From an uncultured Oscillospiraceae bacterium (GTDB lineage Bacteria > Bacillota > Clostridia > Oscillospirales > Oscillospiraceae), in NCBI GenBank assembly GCA_944387635.1, contig CALXFT010000026.1, forward strand, positions 1 to 32,078: a stretch of 32,078 bases of DNA. The letters are read 5' to 3'. The position numbers and the translations under genes are program-made. Positions 7,885 through 15,899 of the stretch are shown here, in pieces. The notes under the pieces were generated by a model. That model was given only the letters and a program-made list of their open reading frames with translations. It was not told where the DNA came from and made no database searches. Positions within the stretch are counted from its first letter, which is position 1, and every line of letters begins with the position of its first letter.

Positions 7885-7894
7885 CCCCATGCGA

Positions 7895-7932
7895 ATACCG
7901 GACGGCGTCTGCCGTCCGGTATGGCTTTTCTT
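7895..7932 (+). terminator. Rho-independent terminator
   Basis: A perfect 12-bp stem ATACCGGACGGC (7895-7906/7911-7922) has a 4-base loop and is followed by GGCTTTTCTT. It ends the spoIVB/small-protein unit and lies just past the convergent phosphodiesterase gene. Confidence 0.87.
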
Positions 7933-8740
7933 ATGGCTTTTCGGGCCGGAAGCCCTCGAAGATGGGCAGCCATCCCTCCGCCACGGCCCGGTCGTAAGCC
8001 TCCCGGCTGCGCAGGGTCCAGGCCACGCCCTGGACCTTCCACAGCTTCTGCCAGATCAGATTCGTGGGGCTGGCCTTGCGGTGGGCAAAGCAGTAGGCCA
8101 CAAAGTCCGGCCGGGTCAGGAAGTTCAGCAGATTGTGGGTCAGCAGGAATTTCAGGACCCAGTGCATCCGGGACTTGCCTCCCAGGAAATTCTCCGTCAG
8201 CTGGCCCCGGATCACCTGGGGATGGGCGGTCCGCAGCCGCCAGACACAGCGGGGGTCGAAGGACTCCATGCACCAGGGGCCTTCATAGCCCGCCATGGCC
8301 GCCACGGCGGCGTCGGTCAGCTCCCGCCAGTTTCCCCCGTCGGCCTTCAGCTCGATGATCAGCGGGGCCTTCCCGGCAAACAGCGCCAGGACCTGCCGGA
8401 AGTCCGGGATGGTTTCCGCCGTTCCCTCCAGAGAAAAGTCCTTCAGCTGTTCCATGGTCAGATCCCCGATCTTCCGGTCCACCCCGGCGGTCCGGGCCAG
8501 GGAGGCGTCGTGGATCACCGCCAGACCGCCGTCCCTGGTCAGGTGGATGTCCAGCTCCACTCCGTATCCGGCCTCCAAAGCCGCCCGGAAGGCAGCCATG
8601 GAGTTTTCCGGCACCCCAGGTCCGTGAAGGCCCCGGTGGGCGTAGGACCAGCCCCGCAATTGGGAAAGCCCCGGGTGGTTCCGTCTGCCGCCTACGGCAA
8701 GCAGAAGCAGCAGAAGCAAAATCAGAATCAGAACCGTCAT
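7931..8740 (-). CDS. Membrane-anchored glycerophosphodiester phosphodiesterase
   Basis: The 269-residue protein has a hydrophobic N-terminal anchor (residues 2-17, LILILLLLLLLAV), then a GDPD TIM barrel that hydrolyses glycerophosphodiesters to glycerol-3-phosphate. Active-site motifs are AHRG (H35/R36), ENSMAAF, VELDIHLTRDG (E62, D64) and VIHD (H77). These are the metal and general-acid residues. The ATG at 8740 was chosen over an upstream in-frame start because it follows GAGGAAGTGAGG and lies 5 bases after the MFS stop. The catalytic domain is probably extracellular. It forms a two-gene operon with the transporter. Confidence 0.9.
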   Translation of the reverse strand: MTVLILILLLLLLLAVGGRRNHPGLSQLRGWSYAHRGLHGPGVPENSMAAFRAALEAGYGVELDIHLTRDGGLAVIHDASLARTAGVDRKIGDLTMEQLKDFSLEGTAETIPDFRQVLALFAGKAPLIIELKADGGNWRELTDAAVAAMAGYEGPWCMESFDPRCVWRLRTAHPQVIRGQLTENFLGGKSRMHWVLKFLLTHNLLNFLTRPDFVAYCFAHRKASPTNLIWQKLWKVQGVAWTLRSREAYDRAVAEGWLPIFEGFRPEKP

Positions 8741-8745
8741 GTTCC

Positions 8746-10275
8746 TCACTTCCTCTCTTCCAGGGGGCGGCTGTCTCCGTGGCGGACCAGGCTCATGGTC
8801 ACAAATGCCAGGGCCACGGCAATGGCCGCGTAGGGGAACAGGACCGTCATGCCCAGCCGGTCCATAAGCCAGCCCGACAGCACCGGGGTGGCGATCTGGG
8901 CGGACATGGAGGCGGTGTAGTAAAAGCCCGTGTACTTGCCGATGTCCCCTTCGGCGCACAGCTCCACCACCATGGGGAAGGAGTTGACGTTGATGGTGGC
9001 CCAGGCCACACCTGCCAGGGCGAACAGCAGATTCATGACCCAGGTGGGGCTGGATGCCCGCATGAAGGCCGCGCAGCCGAAGGCCAGGGCCAGCATGACC
9101 ACGCCGGCCAGAATGGTCTTCTTCCGGCCAAACCGGGAGCCGGCCTGGCCCGCCGGCAGGTAGGCCGCGATGGCCGCCCCCTGGGCCAGGAGCATGGTGG
9201 TGTTGTAGTCCTTATGTAGAATGTTTCCGGCATAGACCGCGTACTTGGAGGTCACGGCGTTGTAGCCGAAGAACCACAGGGCGATGGAGGCCAGGATCAG
9301 CCCCAGGGACCGTTTCTGCTCCGGGGTCAGTCCGCCGCCGGACGCCGCCTCCGCCTGCCCATCTTCCTGCCCCAGGCGCAGGCCGTCCCGGCGCGCTTCC
9401 TCGGACCAGTCCTTTTCCCGGACAGTGAGCAGGAAGACGGCCAGGGCGCCGACCATGAGTCCCGCCACAATGGCATAGTAGCCGGTATAGTCCATCAGGG
9501 CGTTTTCCGCGGCGGAGGTGGCAAAGACCATGCCCAGGACCAGCACGGCGATGCCTCCGGCGGTACCCATGAGGTTGATCACCGCGTTGGCCTTGCTGCG
9601 CAGGGGCTTCACCGTCACATCGGGCATGAGGGCCACCGCCGGAGACCGGAAGGTGGCCATGGCCAGCAGCAGAAGCAGCAGCAGTCCGATGAACAGATAC
9701 AGGAGCAGGGGATTGTCCCTGGTCGCCTCTGCCGCATAGGCCTGCCGGGCCGGGGTCACGTAGGCGGTGTAGTCCGGGTTGGTGACGGCTTTGCCGGTGT
9801 CAGGGTCCGGAATCTGACAGCTGATGGCGGCAAATTCCTCCCGGGTGAACCGCTCCGCCAGGACGAAGGGCTCCCCCTCGGGAGTCATCAGCCGGGTTTG
9901 GGACTGGGAATCGTAGATCGTCTCCAAAGACGCCGGGTCGTCCACCACCCGGCTCTGCCCCAGATTGGCCATCTGCAGCCCGTCGGCAAAGGACAGCCCC
10001 ACCAGGAGCACCGCCGCCGTCAGCGTACCCAGGGCAATGAAGGGCGTCCGCCTGCCCCACCGGCCGGCGCGCCTGTCCGACAAGGCCCCGAAGAAGGGCA
10101 GCAGGAACACGGCCAGCACGTTGTCCAGAGCCATAATCACGCCGGACCAGGTCTGAGACATGCCGAACTTGTTGGTCAGGATCACAGGGACCGTGGCGTC
10201 ATAGGCCTGCCAGAACGCGCTGATGAGAAAAAAGGCAAAGCCTACCAAAATCGTACGTTTGTAATTGAGCTTCAT
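8746..10275 (-). CDS. MFS transporter (SLC45/sucrose-transporter-like)
   Basis: The 509-residue protein has 12 predicted membrane segments, starting at FAFFLISAFWQAYDATVPVIL. The MFS loop motif between segments 2 and 3 is FFGALSDRRAGRWGRRTPF, followed by ALGTLTAAVLLVG. An unusually large loop (about residues 110-190, rich in charged and proline residues) lies between segments 3-4 and the following segments. The second half shows GYNAVTSKYAVYAG and GSRFGRKKTILAG. A GGAGGAAG site supports the start at 10275. It is the first gene of an operon with the phosphodiesterase, which hints at a glycoside or glycerophospho-compound, but the substrate is unproven. Confidence 0.85.
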   Translation of the reverse strand: MKLNYKRTILVGFAFFLISAFWQAYDATVPVILTNKFGMSQTWSGVIMALDNVLAVFLLPFFGALSDRRAGRWGRRTPFIALGTLTAAVLLVGLSFADGLQMANLGQSRVVDDPASLETIYDSQSQTRLMTPEGEPFVLAERFTREEFAAISCQIPDPDTGKAVTNPDYTAYVTPARQAYAAEATRDNPLLLYLFIGLLLLLLLAMATFRSPAVALMPDVTVKPLRSKANAVINLMGTAGGIAVLVLGMVFATSAAENALMDYTGYYAIVAGLMVGALAVFLLTVREKDWSEEARRDGLRLGQEDGQAEAASGGGLTPEQKRSLGLILASIALWFFGYNAVTSKYAVYAGNILHKDYNTTMLLAQGAAIAAYLPAGQAGSRFGRKKTILAGVVMLALAFGCAAFMRASSPTWVMNLLFALAGVAWATINVNSFPMVVELCAEGDIGKYTGFYYTASMSAQIATPVLSGWLMDRLGMTVLFPYAAIAVALAFVTMSLVRHGDSRPLEERK

Positions 10276-10324
10276 GGAGCTTCCTCCCCCGCGGTTGTCC
10301 GCGCCAATCGATATGGATGTCCCC

Positions 10325-10353
10325 ATTATAGTCCGTTTGCGGAAAAAAGTCCA
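10325..10353 (-). promoter_or_regulatory. Promoter of the MFS/GDPD operon
   Basis: On the minus strand TGGACT (10353-10348) and a perfect TATAAT (10330-10325) are separated by 17 bases, about 50 bases upstream of the transporter start. Confidence 0.6.
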
Positions 10354-10364
10354 GTGCTCCGGCC

Positions 10365-10393
10365 TTGCGGGCCGCTGTCCCTTGTGTTATGAT
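10365..10393 (+). promoter_or_regulatory. Likely promoter of the vanW-like gene
   Basis: TTGCGG (10365-10370) and TATGAT (10388-10393) have a 17-base spacer and lie about 54 bases upstream of the GTG start, back to back with the MFS promoter. Confidence 0.45.
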
Positions 10394-10446
10394 AACCATA
10401 ACGCCTTCGGCCTGTGCCGGAGGAAATCCACGGGAGGTGTTGGTCC

Positions 10447-11961
10447 GTGAAACTGCCCATTCTTTTTTCCCGGTTGAATCGGGACCCAAAACGGCTCCGG
10501 CGCATCGGCGGCCTGGCCGCCCTTGGCTTGCTTCTGGCTCTGGTCTGTCTGGTCCCGCGCCTGGCGGACCCCTACGACTGCCGGATTCTGGACGGGGTCT
10601 CCATCGGCGGCCTGGACGTAGGCGGCATGACCCGGTTCCAGGCCAGGTCCGCCCTGAAAAAAGCCCTGGACGAGACCCTCCTGGGCCGGGACCTGGTCAT
10701 CGCCCTGCCCGACGGCGCCGTGACCGTCTCGCCGGAAGAGGCAGGCCTTCAGGTCCGGGTCTGGGACGCGGTCCGGGACGCCTACCGCGTGGGCCGCTCC
10801 GAGGGCGAGCCGAACTCCACCCTGGGGCTTCTGGACAATATCCGCTTTGACAGCAGCGCCCTGGAAGAAGCCGCGGATGCCTGCGCCGGCGCCTGCGGCC
10901 GCACCCTGGCCCAGCCAACCTGGCGTCTGGAGGGAACGCGGCCGGAGCTGGCCACGGACCGCTGGCAGGAAGACGCCCCCTGCCAAACCCTGGTCATCAC
11001 CAAGGGGACCCCGGAGATCCGCCTGGACGTCCAGGTTGTCCTGGATGGGATTCTCGCCGTCTATGACATGCCCGTCTCCGCCGCGGCAGCCGGAGAATAC
11101 GGTTTTTCGATTCCGGCGCTGACCCCCCTGGCTCTGCCGGAGGAACCGGATCTGGAGGCCATCGCCGCCCAGGTCTGCTCCGAACCGGTGGATGACAGTC
11201 TGGACCTGGACACTTACGCCTTTGTCCCCGGCGCCTACGGTTACGGCTTCTCCACGGAACAGGTCCGGGAGGCTCTGGCGGCGGCGGACTGGGGCCAGGA
11301 TGTGTCCATTCCCCTTTCCTGCACCGCGCCGGAGATCCTGGGCCAGGCGGCCTACTTCCGGGATCTGCTGGGCGCCTGCCAGACCCGGCACAACGACAAC
11401 GAGAACCGCAACACCAACCTGCGCCTGATCTGTCAGATTCTGGACGGCCATGTGGTGGAGCCCGGGGAGACCTTCTCCTTCAACGACGTGGTCGGCCAGC
11501 GGACGGCGGAGCGGGGCTTCAAGCCCGCGCCGGCCTATTCCGGGAACCGGCTGGTGGATTCCGTAGGCGGCGGAGCCTGCCAGACCTCCACCACACTGTA
11601 TAACTGCGTGCTGCTGGGGGATCTGGAGGTGGTGACCCGGCTGTGCCACGGGGCCTCCGTAGGATACGTACCCCTGGGGCTGGACGCCGCCGTGAACTGG
11701 GGTACCACGGACTTCGCCTTCCGCAACAATTTTCACTTTCCCGTGAAGATCCGGGCGGAGGTGTCCGACGGATATGTAAAAATGGAGCTTTGGGGTACCG
11801 ACGAGAAGGACTACTATATTGAAATGACCTCCAACTACGACGACAGCGGCGAAACCGCCATCTACGCCGTGAGCTACAAAAACAAGTACGACAAGCAGAC
11901 CGGCCAGCTCATCAGCCGCGAACGGGAGGCCTTCTCCACCTACTATAAAAACATCGGCTGA
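10447..11961 (+). CDS. VanW family protein (membrane-anchored, peptidoglycan-associated)
   Basis: The 504-residue protein has one N-terminal membrane segment (about residues 20-38). It continues with a region resembling putative peptidoglycan-binding/YoaR-like repeats (about 45-300). A VanW domain follows from about residue 310 (TRHNDNENRNTNLRLI, ETFSFNDVVGQRTAERGF, VGGGACQTSTTLYN, FRNNFHFPVKIRAEV). VanW proteins accompany some glycopeptide-resistance loci, but most copies are chromosomal cell-surface proteins of unknown role, and no van ligase genes are present here. The GTG start was chosen because GGGAGG lies 8-9 bases upstream. An alternative GTG at 10414 has a weaker context. Confidence 0.88.
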   Translation: MKLPILFSRLNRDPKRLRRIGGLAALGLLLALVCLVPRLADPYDCRILDGVSIGGLDVGGMTRFQARSALKKALDETLLGRDLVIALPDGAVTVSPEEAGLQVRVWDAVRDAYRVGRSEGEPNSTLGLLDNIRFDSSALEEAADACAGACGRTLAQPTWRLEGTRPELATDRWQEDAPCQTLVITKGTPEIRLDVQVVLDGILAVYDMPVSAAAAGEYGFSIPALTPLALPEEPDLEAIAAQVCSEPVDDSLDLDTYAFVPGAYGYGFSTEQVREALAAADWGQDVSIPLSCTAPEILGQAAYFRDLLGACQTRHNDNENRNTNLRLICQILDGHVVEPGETFSFNDVVGQRTAERGFKPAPAYSGNRLVDSVGGGACQTSTTLYNCVLLGDLEVVTRLCHGASVGYVPLGLDAAVNWGTTDFAFRNNFHFPVKIRAEVSDGYVKMELWGTDEKDYYIEMTSNYDDSGETAIYAVSYKNKYDKQTGQLISREREAFSTYYKNIG

Positions 11962-11970
11962 GAACACGCG

Positions 11971-11999
11971 AAACCCGGGCGCGGACTGCGCCCGGGTTT
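11971..11999 (+). terminator. Bidirectional hairpin between convergent genes
   Basis: The 12-bp GC-rich stem AAACCCGGGCGC (11971-11982/11988-11999) has a 5-base loop and sits between the vanW-like gene and the convergent DASS transporter. The T tails are short on both sides (three T within the stem end). Confidence 0.65.
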
Positions 12000-12015
12000 G
12001 CGTATGTACATGGGT

Positions 12016-13404
12016 TTACCCCATGCCGAAAAACCTGCCCACCACCGGCAGCCACAGGGCGCACAGAAGGACCATGGCCATTTGCAGGAAAACGGTGGAG
12101 CGGGCCATGTCCGTCATGGAGTAGTAGCCCTTTCCGTAGGTGATCAGAGTCACCGTATCCAATGGCAGCAGATAGCAGTTGCCCGCGCACAGGGCGGCGG
12201 TCATGAGCACCAGAGCCGCCGGGACCCCGGCTGTCTGGGCAATGGACACCAGCGGGGCGGCCAGGATGGGAAGCATGGAGGTGGCCACGGGGTTGATCAG
12301 CAGGGCTGCGAAGACCAGCACCGCCGTCGCCGCCAGCAGCACCGGCGTGGACACCTCCATGGCGGGCAGCAGGCCGGAAATGGCGGCGGAGACCCCGTTG
12401 TCGATCAGGGCGCCGCTGATGGACAGCACCGTACCCACCAGGAAGAAGGCGTCCCAGCTGTTTTCCTTCAGGAAGGTCCGGATATCCAGGATCTCCACCC
12501 CCGGCAGGAACAGGACGCAGCAGCCCAGAATGGCCACAACCATGACGTTGATGCTGGGAATCCAACTGGAAGCAACCCACAGGATCATCATCCCCGCCAT
12601 AAGCCAGACCACCTTCCGCTCCTTGGCGTCCATCCGGTCCGGGACTCCCAGTTCCTCCGCGAAGCCGCGGATTCGGGCCTCATCCACAGGCACAGGCCGG
12701 TAGATCTTCACGATCAGGAACCAGGCCAGGGGGATCATAACCGCGGCCAGCGGGATCCCGGCGCACATCCACAGGACGAAGGGAATGGTCTGTCCGGTCA
12801 GATCCTCCAGCAGGGAGATGGCCATGAGATTGACAGAGCTGCCCGCCGGGGTCATCATGCCGCCGATCATGGAGGCCACAGGCACGGCGATCATCAGCGC
12901 CCGCAGGGTCCTGCGCCGCTCCGCCTCGTCGGTGTACAGCCGGGCAAAGGACAGGGCAATGGCCATGAAAATGGCGCAGGTGGGCACGTTGCTCACCACA
13001 GAGGACACCAGGGCCTCGCAGACCATCATGGCCAGAATCGCCCGCTCCGTATTTTTTCCGAAGGCCCGCAGAAGCCCCCGCAGAATCCGCCGGGAAAGGG
13101 GCACCGCACTGATGGCGGCGGCAATGCCAAAGGAGGCCAGGGTAAAGAAGACGATGGGCTGAGAATATCCTGCCAGGCCTCCGGCCAGATTTTCGGTCAC
13201 TCCCAGCACCGGCATCAGAGCGCTGAACAGCAGGCTGGTCACCACCACGGGCAGAGCCTCGGTGATGAGCATAATCAGGAAGGCCACCAGCATACCCAGG
13301 GTCCGGATTCCCGCCTGGCTGAACGGACCCATGGCCGGCAGAAGCTGCCCCAGAAGGAGCGCCGCCGCTGCCGCCCCCATACCGATCCATTGTTTTTGTT
13401 TCAT
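12016..13404 (-). CDS. DASS/SLC13 family anion transporter
   Basis: The 462-residue multi-span membrane protein has the two pseudo-symmetric halves of the divalent-anion:sodium symporter family (di/tricarboxylate, sulfate or related anions). Visible motifs are ITEALPVVVTSLLFSALMP near the N-terminus, the first hairpin motif SSVVSNVPTCAIFM (SN-P), IGGMMTPAGSSVN, and LINPVATSMLPI in the second half. ATG 13404 was chosen because GGGAGGAGAG lies upstream. The 71 additional in-frame upstream codons are low-complexity and cross the promoter. It is monocistronic. Which anion it moves cannot be told. Confidence 0.85.
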   Translation of the reverse strand: MKQKQWIGMGAAAAALLLGQLLPAMGPFSQAGIRTLGMLVAFLIMLITEALPVVVTSLLFSALMPVLGVTENLAGGLAGYSQPIVFFTLASFGIAAAISAVPLSRRILRGLLRAFGKNTERAILAMMVCEALVSSVVSNVPTCAIFMAIALSFARLYTDEAERRRTLRALMIAVPVASMIGGMMTPAGSSVNLMAISLLEDLTGQTIPFVLWMCAGIPLAAVMIPLAWFLIVKIYRPVPVDEARIRGFAEELGVPDRMDAKERKVVWLMAGMMILWVASSWIPSINVMVVAILGCCVLFLPGVEILDIRTFLKENSWDAFFLVGTVLSISGALIDNGVSAAISGLLPAMEVSTPVLLAATAVLVFAALLINPVATSMLPILAAPLVSIAQTAGVPAALVLMTAALCAGNCYLLPLDTVTLITYGKGYYSMTDMARSTVFLQMAMVLLCALWLPVVGRFFGMG

Positions 13405-13468
13405 AAAGACTGCTCTCCTCCCGTCCCGCGCCGGGCGCGCCCGGGGGACCGTCTTTGTATATGGCGCC

Positions 13469-13496
13469 ATTGTATCATATTTTCCTGCCAATGCAA
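13469..13496 (-). promoter_or_regulatory. Promoter of the DASS transporter
   Basis: On the minus strand TTGCAT (13496-13491) and TGATACAAT (-10 TACAAT at 13474-13469 with TGn extension) have a 16-base spacer and lie 65 bases upstream of the start. Confidence 0.6.
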
Positions 13497-13610
13497 TACA
13501 GGTCCCTGGATTTCCTCCAAATATTTTGAAAATGCCGCCCGCAGGGCCGCCCTTGGCCCGCTTCGCTGAACATCCCTCCCCCGGCGGGGGCCGGAGCGCG
13601 GCTTCTCTGG

Positions 13611-13644
13611 AAAACAAAATCCCGGACGGTGAGCCGTCCGGGAT
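13611..13644 (-). terminator. Rho-independent terminator after the sugar-transporter remnant
   Basis: The perfect 11-bp stem ATCCCGGACGG (13644-13634/13629-13619 on the minus strand) has a 4-base loop and is followed by TTTGTTTT. It is oriented to end the minus-strand gene at 13666-14691. The remaining gap to the next gene (13405-13610) holds the DASS promoter and a short stretch resembling module C (about 13534-13560). Confidence 0.87.
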
Positions 13645-13665
13645 CGTTGTGTTTGGCGGAAAAAT

Positions 13666-14691
13666 TTACTTGGCGACCTTGGATTCTTTCCAAGCGGAGA
13701 TCTTGGCCCTGGTCTCGTCGTTCAGGTTCCAGATGAAGGTGAAGCACAGCCAGGACAGAATTGCGGCGATCATGGGGAAGCCCACATACATCAGCTTGAT
13801 GCCGGCGATGGTGCCGTCGGCCTGGGCCATGCCCGCGGCGGTCAGGGTAGCGTCGTAGCCGATGGCGGCGATGATCAGCACCGTCAGAGAACTGGAAATG
13901 GTGCCTCCGATCCGGCGGGACAGGGAGAAGAAGCCGTAGATGGTGCCCTCGTTGCGCTTGCCGGTGAGGTACTCGTTGTAGTCGATGGACTCCGCCACCA
14001 GGCCCCACTGCATCTGCTGGGACATCATGATCAGGCCGCCGCCGAGGGAGTACAGGGTGATGAAGAGCCAGGGAGTCAGGGTGTCCGACAGCAGGGTGTA
14101 GCCCAGGGTCCCGGCCATGACGAAGAAGCCGCCAATGAGGCAGACCCGAATGATGGTGACCAGGTTCCACTTCCGGGTCAGCAGAGGCGCGGAGATCAGG
14201 ATGACGATCATCGTGACAGAGGAGAAGCCAGAGCCCAAGGACTGCAGACCGATGTCACCCAGGACGTCGGCGTACATGTAGGTGGCCGCGCCGGTGCCCA
14301 GAGTCTGGACCGCGCAGAGGGAGATGGAGTGCAGAACCAGAGCCAGGAAGGGACGGTTCTTGCGGACGATGGTCACGATGTCGGTGATCTTGACCTTCTC
14401 GGCAGCCTTCTGCTCCTCGGTCTTGGCGGCCAGAACAGAAGGATCGGTCTTGTTCCGCTCCTCCGTCAGAGCGTAGTGCAGGAAGATGAACACAGCGCCG
14501 GCAATCGCGCTGAAGATGGCGGCGGCCCGGAAGCCGGTGACATTGTCGCCGAACTTGGCGATGATCTGGGGCGTCAGAACGCCGAAGGTCAGGCTGACCA
14601 CAGGGGTGGCAAAGCCCCGGGCCTTTAAGAAGGAGTTCCACATCTCGCCGAAGCAGTATTTATCCCATCTGACCTCGGCGTCCCATCCCAT
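13666..14691 (-). pseudogene. 5'-truncated GPH/MFS sugar transporter remnant
   Basis: The 341-residue open frame matches only the C-terminal two thirds of glycoside-pentoside-hexuronide:cation symporters, which are usually about 450-500 residues. It begins abruptly with MGWDAEVRWDKYCFGEMWN and enters what looks like membrane segment 5 (FATPVVSLTFGVLTPQIIAKF). There follow a charged central loop (EERNKTDPSVLAAKTEEQK) and the second half, including GGGLIMMSQQMQWGLVAESIDYNE and TGKRNEGTIYGF, which are typical GPH motifs. The first 4 segments are missing, no ribosome site precedes the ATG, and the upstream sequence ends in a terminator of opposite direction. It is probably not functional, although the frame is intact. 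Confidence 0.75.
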
Positions 14692-14741
14692 CCATTCCCC
14701 GCCGGGACAGCCCGTCCCGTCCGCCGACAGCCCCTGACCGC

Positions 14742-14785
14742 CTTCCCCAGCCCGCCGCGCCGGGCTGGGGAAGTTCCTGGTTTTT
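14742..14785 (+). terminator. Orphan plus-strand terminator
   Basis: The perfect 13-bp stem CTTCCCCAGCCCG (14742-14754/14761-14773) is followed by TTCCTGGTTTTTG. It points to the plus strand, but no plus-strand gene ends here. It lies in the 452-base gap (14692-15143) between the transporter remnant and the next operon, together with repeat A2. Confidence 0.65.
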
Positions 14786-14830
14786 GCCTCTGCCTCTTTC
14801 CTATTGCCCGCCGTTGTGATAAAATGTAAT

Positions 14831-15103
14831 ATGCTTATCGACTTTGCGCGGCAGAAAAACGCGGATATCCGTTTCTTCCATGCAGACTTCCGTCTGGGCA
14901 GCTGTCAGGATGCTTACGCTTCACACGAGCACCCCGCCGATTTGGCGCTTAAGGCAATACCGGCACCAAACGAAGGGCGCGCCGGGAGGGGGCCAGGGGA
15001 GGGCGGCTTTGAGAGCGGGAGCCAAGGGGCCGGCTGTGATCGAAACACTATGCATAAGGCTGACGCTTTCTGAAACGTTTTGCTGTGTTAAGTCAATGAG
15101 CAT
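14831..15103 (+). repeat. Dispersed intergenic repeat, module A, copy 2 (both ends present)
   Basis: Inverted 14-base ends are ATGCTTATCGACTT (14831-14844) and AAGTCAATGAGCAT (15090-15103), matching at 12 of 14 positions. The first 170 bases match the copies at 1-179 (inverted) and 19054-19215, for example TTTGGCGCTTAAGGCAATAC. The right end (GCTGTGTTAAGTCAATGAGC) matches the inverted start of the element at 31971. The pattern is that of a MITE-like element. Frames are not conserved between copies. Confidence 0.87.
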
Positions 15104-15108
15104 AAAAT
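15080..15108 (+). promoter_or_regulatory. Promoter formed by the right end of repeat A2
   Basis: TTGCTG (15080-15085) and TAAAAT (15103-15108) are 17 bases apart, with the repeat's inverted end forming the spacer. It lies 36 bases upstream of the first gene of the isomerase-MATE-GH2 operon. Confidence 0.5.
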
Positions 15109-15143
15109 GCAGAAAACCAACGTTGCGCCGAAAGGATGATCCT

Positions 15144-15899
15144 ATGAAAACCGGAATTCAGATCTCCAGCCTGGCCCCTCTGATGCAGGGGCGGCAGGCG
15201 TCCGAAGCCGTCTTCTCCCGGGTCCGGGAGCTGGGATGCGGCGTCGTCCAGCTCCAATGGCTGGACCCTTCCCTCTCCCCCCAGGAGGCGGCCCAGATCC
15301 TGCGAAACAACGGCATCGTCTCCGTGTCCGTTCAGGACTTCTATGAGACGGTGCGGGAGAATTTCTCCTACTACACCCAGCTCAACGCCGCCACCGGCGG
15401 GACCTGGCTGTGCGTCAGCCGGATTCCGGACCGTCTGAAGACCCGGCAGGGCCTGGACGCCTTCGCCGGGGAGCTGTCCGAAATGGAGGCCCGCCTCACC
15501 CCCCTGGGGCAGAAGCTGTGCTTCCACCCGGTCACCGCCGACTTTACCGCCGTCCCCGGCATGGACGCCGTGGCATACCTGCTGGAGGCCATGCCCCGGC
15601 TGCCCCTCTGCCTGGACCTGTACCACCTGAACCGCAACCGCAATGACATGCCCGGCTTCATCCGCCGCCACGGCTCCCGGATCTGCATGGTCCACTTCAA
15701 GGACAGCCGGGACGGCCGGCTGACCCCGGCGGGCATGGGAGACACGGACTGGACCGGGGTGGTGGATGCCTGCCTGGAGGCCGGGGTCCCCTACGGCTTC
15801 GTGGAGCAGGAGACCTGGCAGGAGGACCCCTACTGGTCCATGTCCGCGGCCCTGGACTGGCTCAACGGACAGCTGGCAACGGGAGGGCAGACGCCGTGA
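15144..15899 (+). CDS. Sugar-phosphate isomerase/epimerase-type TIM-barrel protein
   Basis: The 251-residue protein belongs to the xylose-isomerase-like TIM-barrel superfamily (AP endonuclease 2 fold), used for sugar isomerisation, epimerisation or dehydration. The likely metal and active-site residues are H128 (CFHPVTADF), D158 (LCLDLYHL), H184 (CMVHFKDSRDG) and E221/E223 (FVEQETW). VHFKD and the VE motif are typical of the family. The ATG at 15144 follows AAAGGATGAT. In-frame sequence upstream is the repeat element and was excluded. It overlaps the MATE gene by 4 bases, and a GH2 glycosidase follows, so it probably acts on the released sugar. Confidence 0.85.
   Translation: MKTGIQISSLAPLMQGRQASEAVFSRVRELGCGVVQLQWLDPSLSPQEAAQILRNNGIVSVSVQDFYETVRENFSYYTQLNAATGGTWLCVSRIPDRLKTRQGLDAFAGELSEMEARLTPLGQKLCFHPVTADFTAVPGMDAVAYLLEAMPRLPLCLDLYHLNRNRNDMPGFIRRHGSRICMVHFKDSRDGRLTPAGMGDTDWTGVVDACLEAGVPYGFVEQETWQEDPYWSMSAALDWLNGQLATGGQTP

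Noticed and set aside
10447-11961. Glycopeptide resistance locus because of the VanW-like protein
   Set aside because: No VanA/B-type ligase, VanH, VanX or VanRS genes are in the window. VanW-domain proteins are common chromosomal surface proteins in Clostridia.
13534-13560. An eighth repeat copy (GCCCGCAGGGCCGCCCTTGG resembles module C)
   Set aside because: Only about 25 bases are similar, with no inverted ends or hairpins. It could be a decayed fragment but is too short to call.
14831-15073. Short ORFs starting MLIDF... inside module A repeats (also at 19054)
   Set aside because: The three copies differ by single-base insertions or deletions near the start (for example the A-run after CAG), so the frame is not conserved. 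No ribosome site is present. They are translations of a non-coding repeat.
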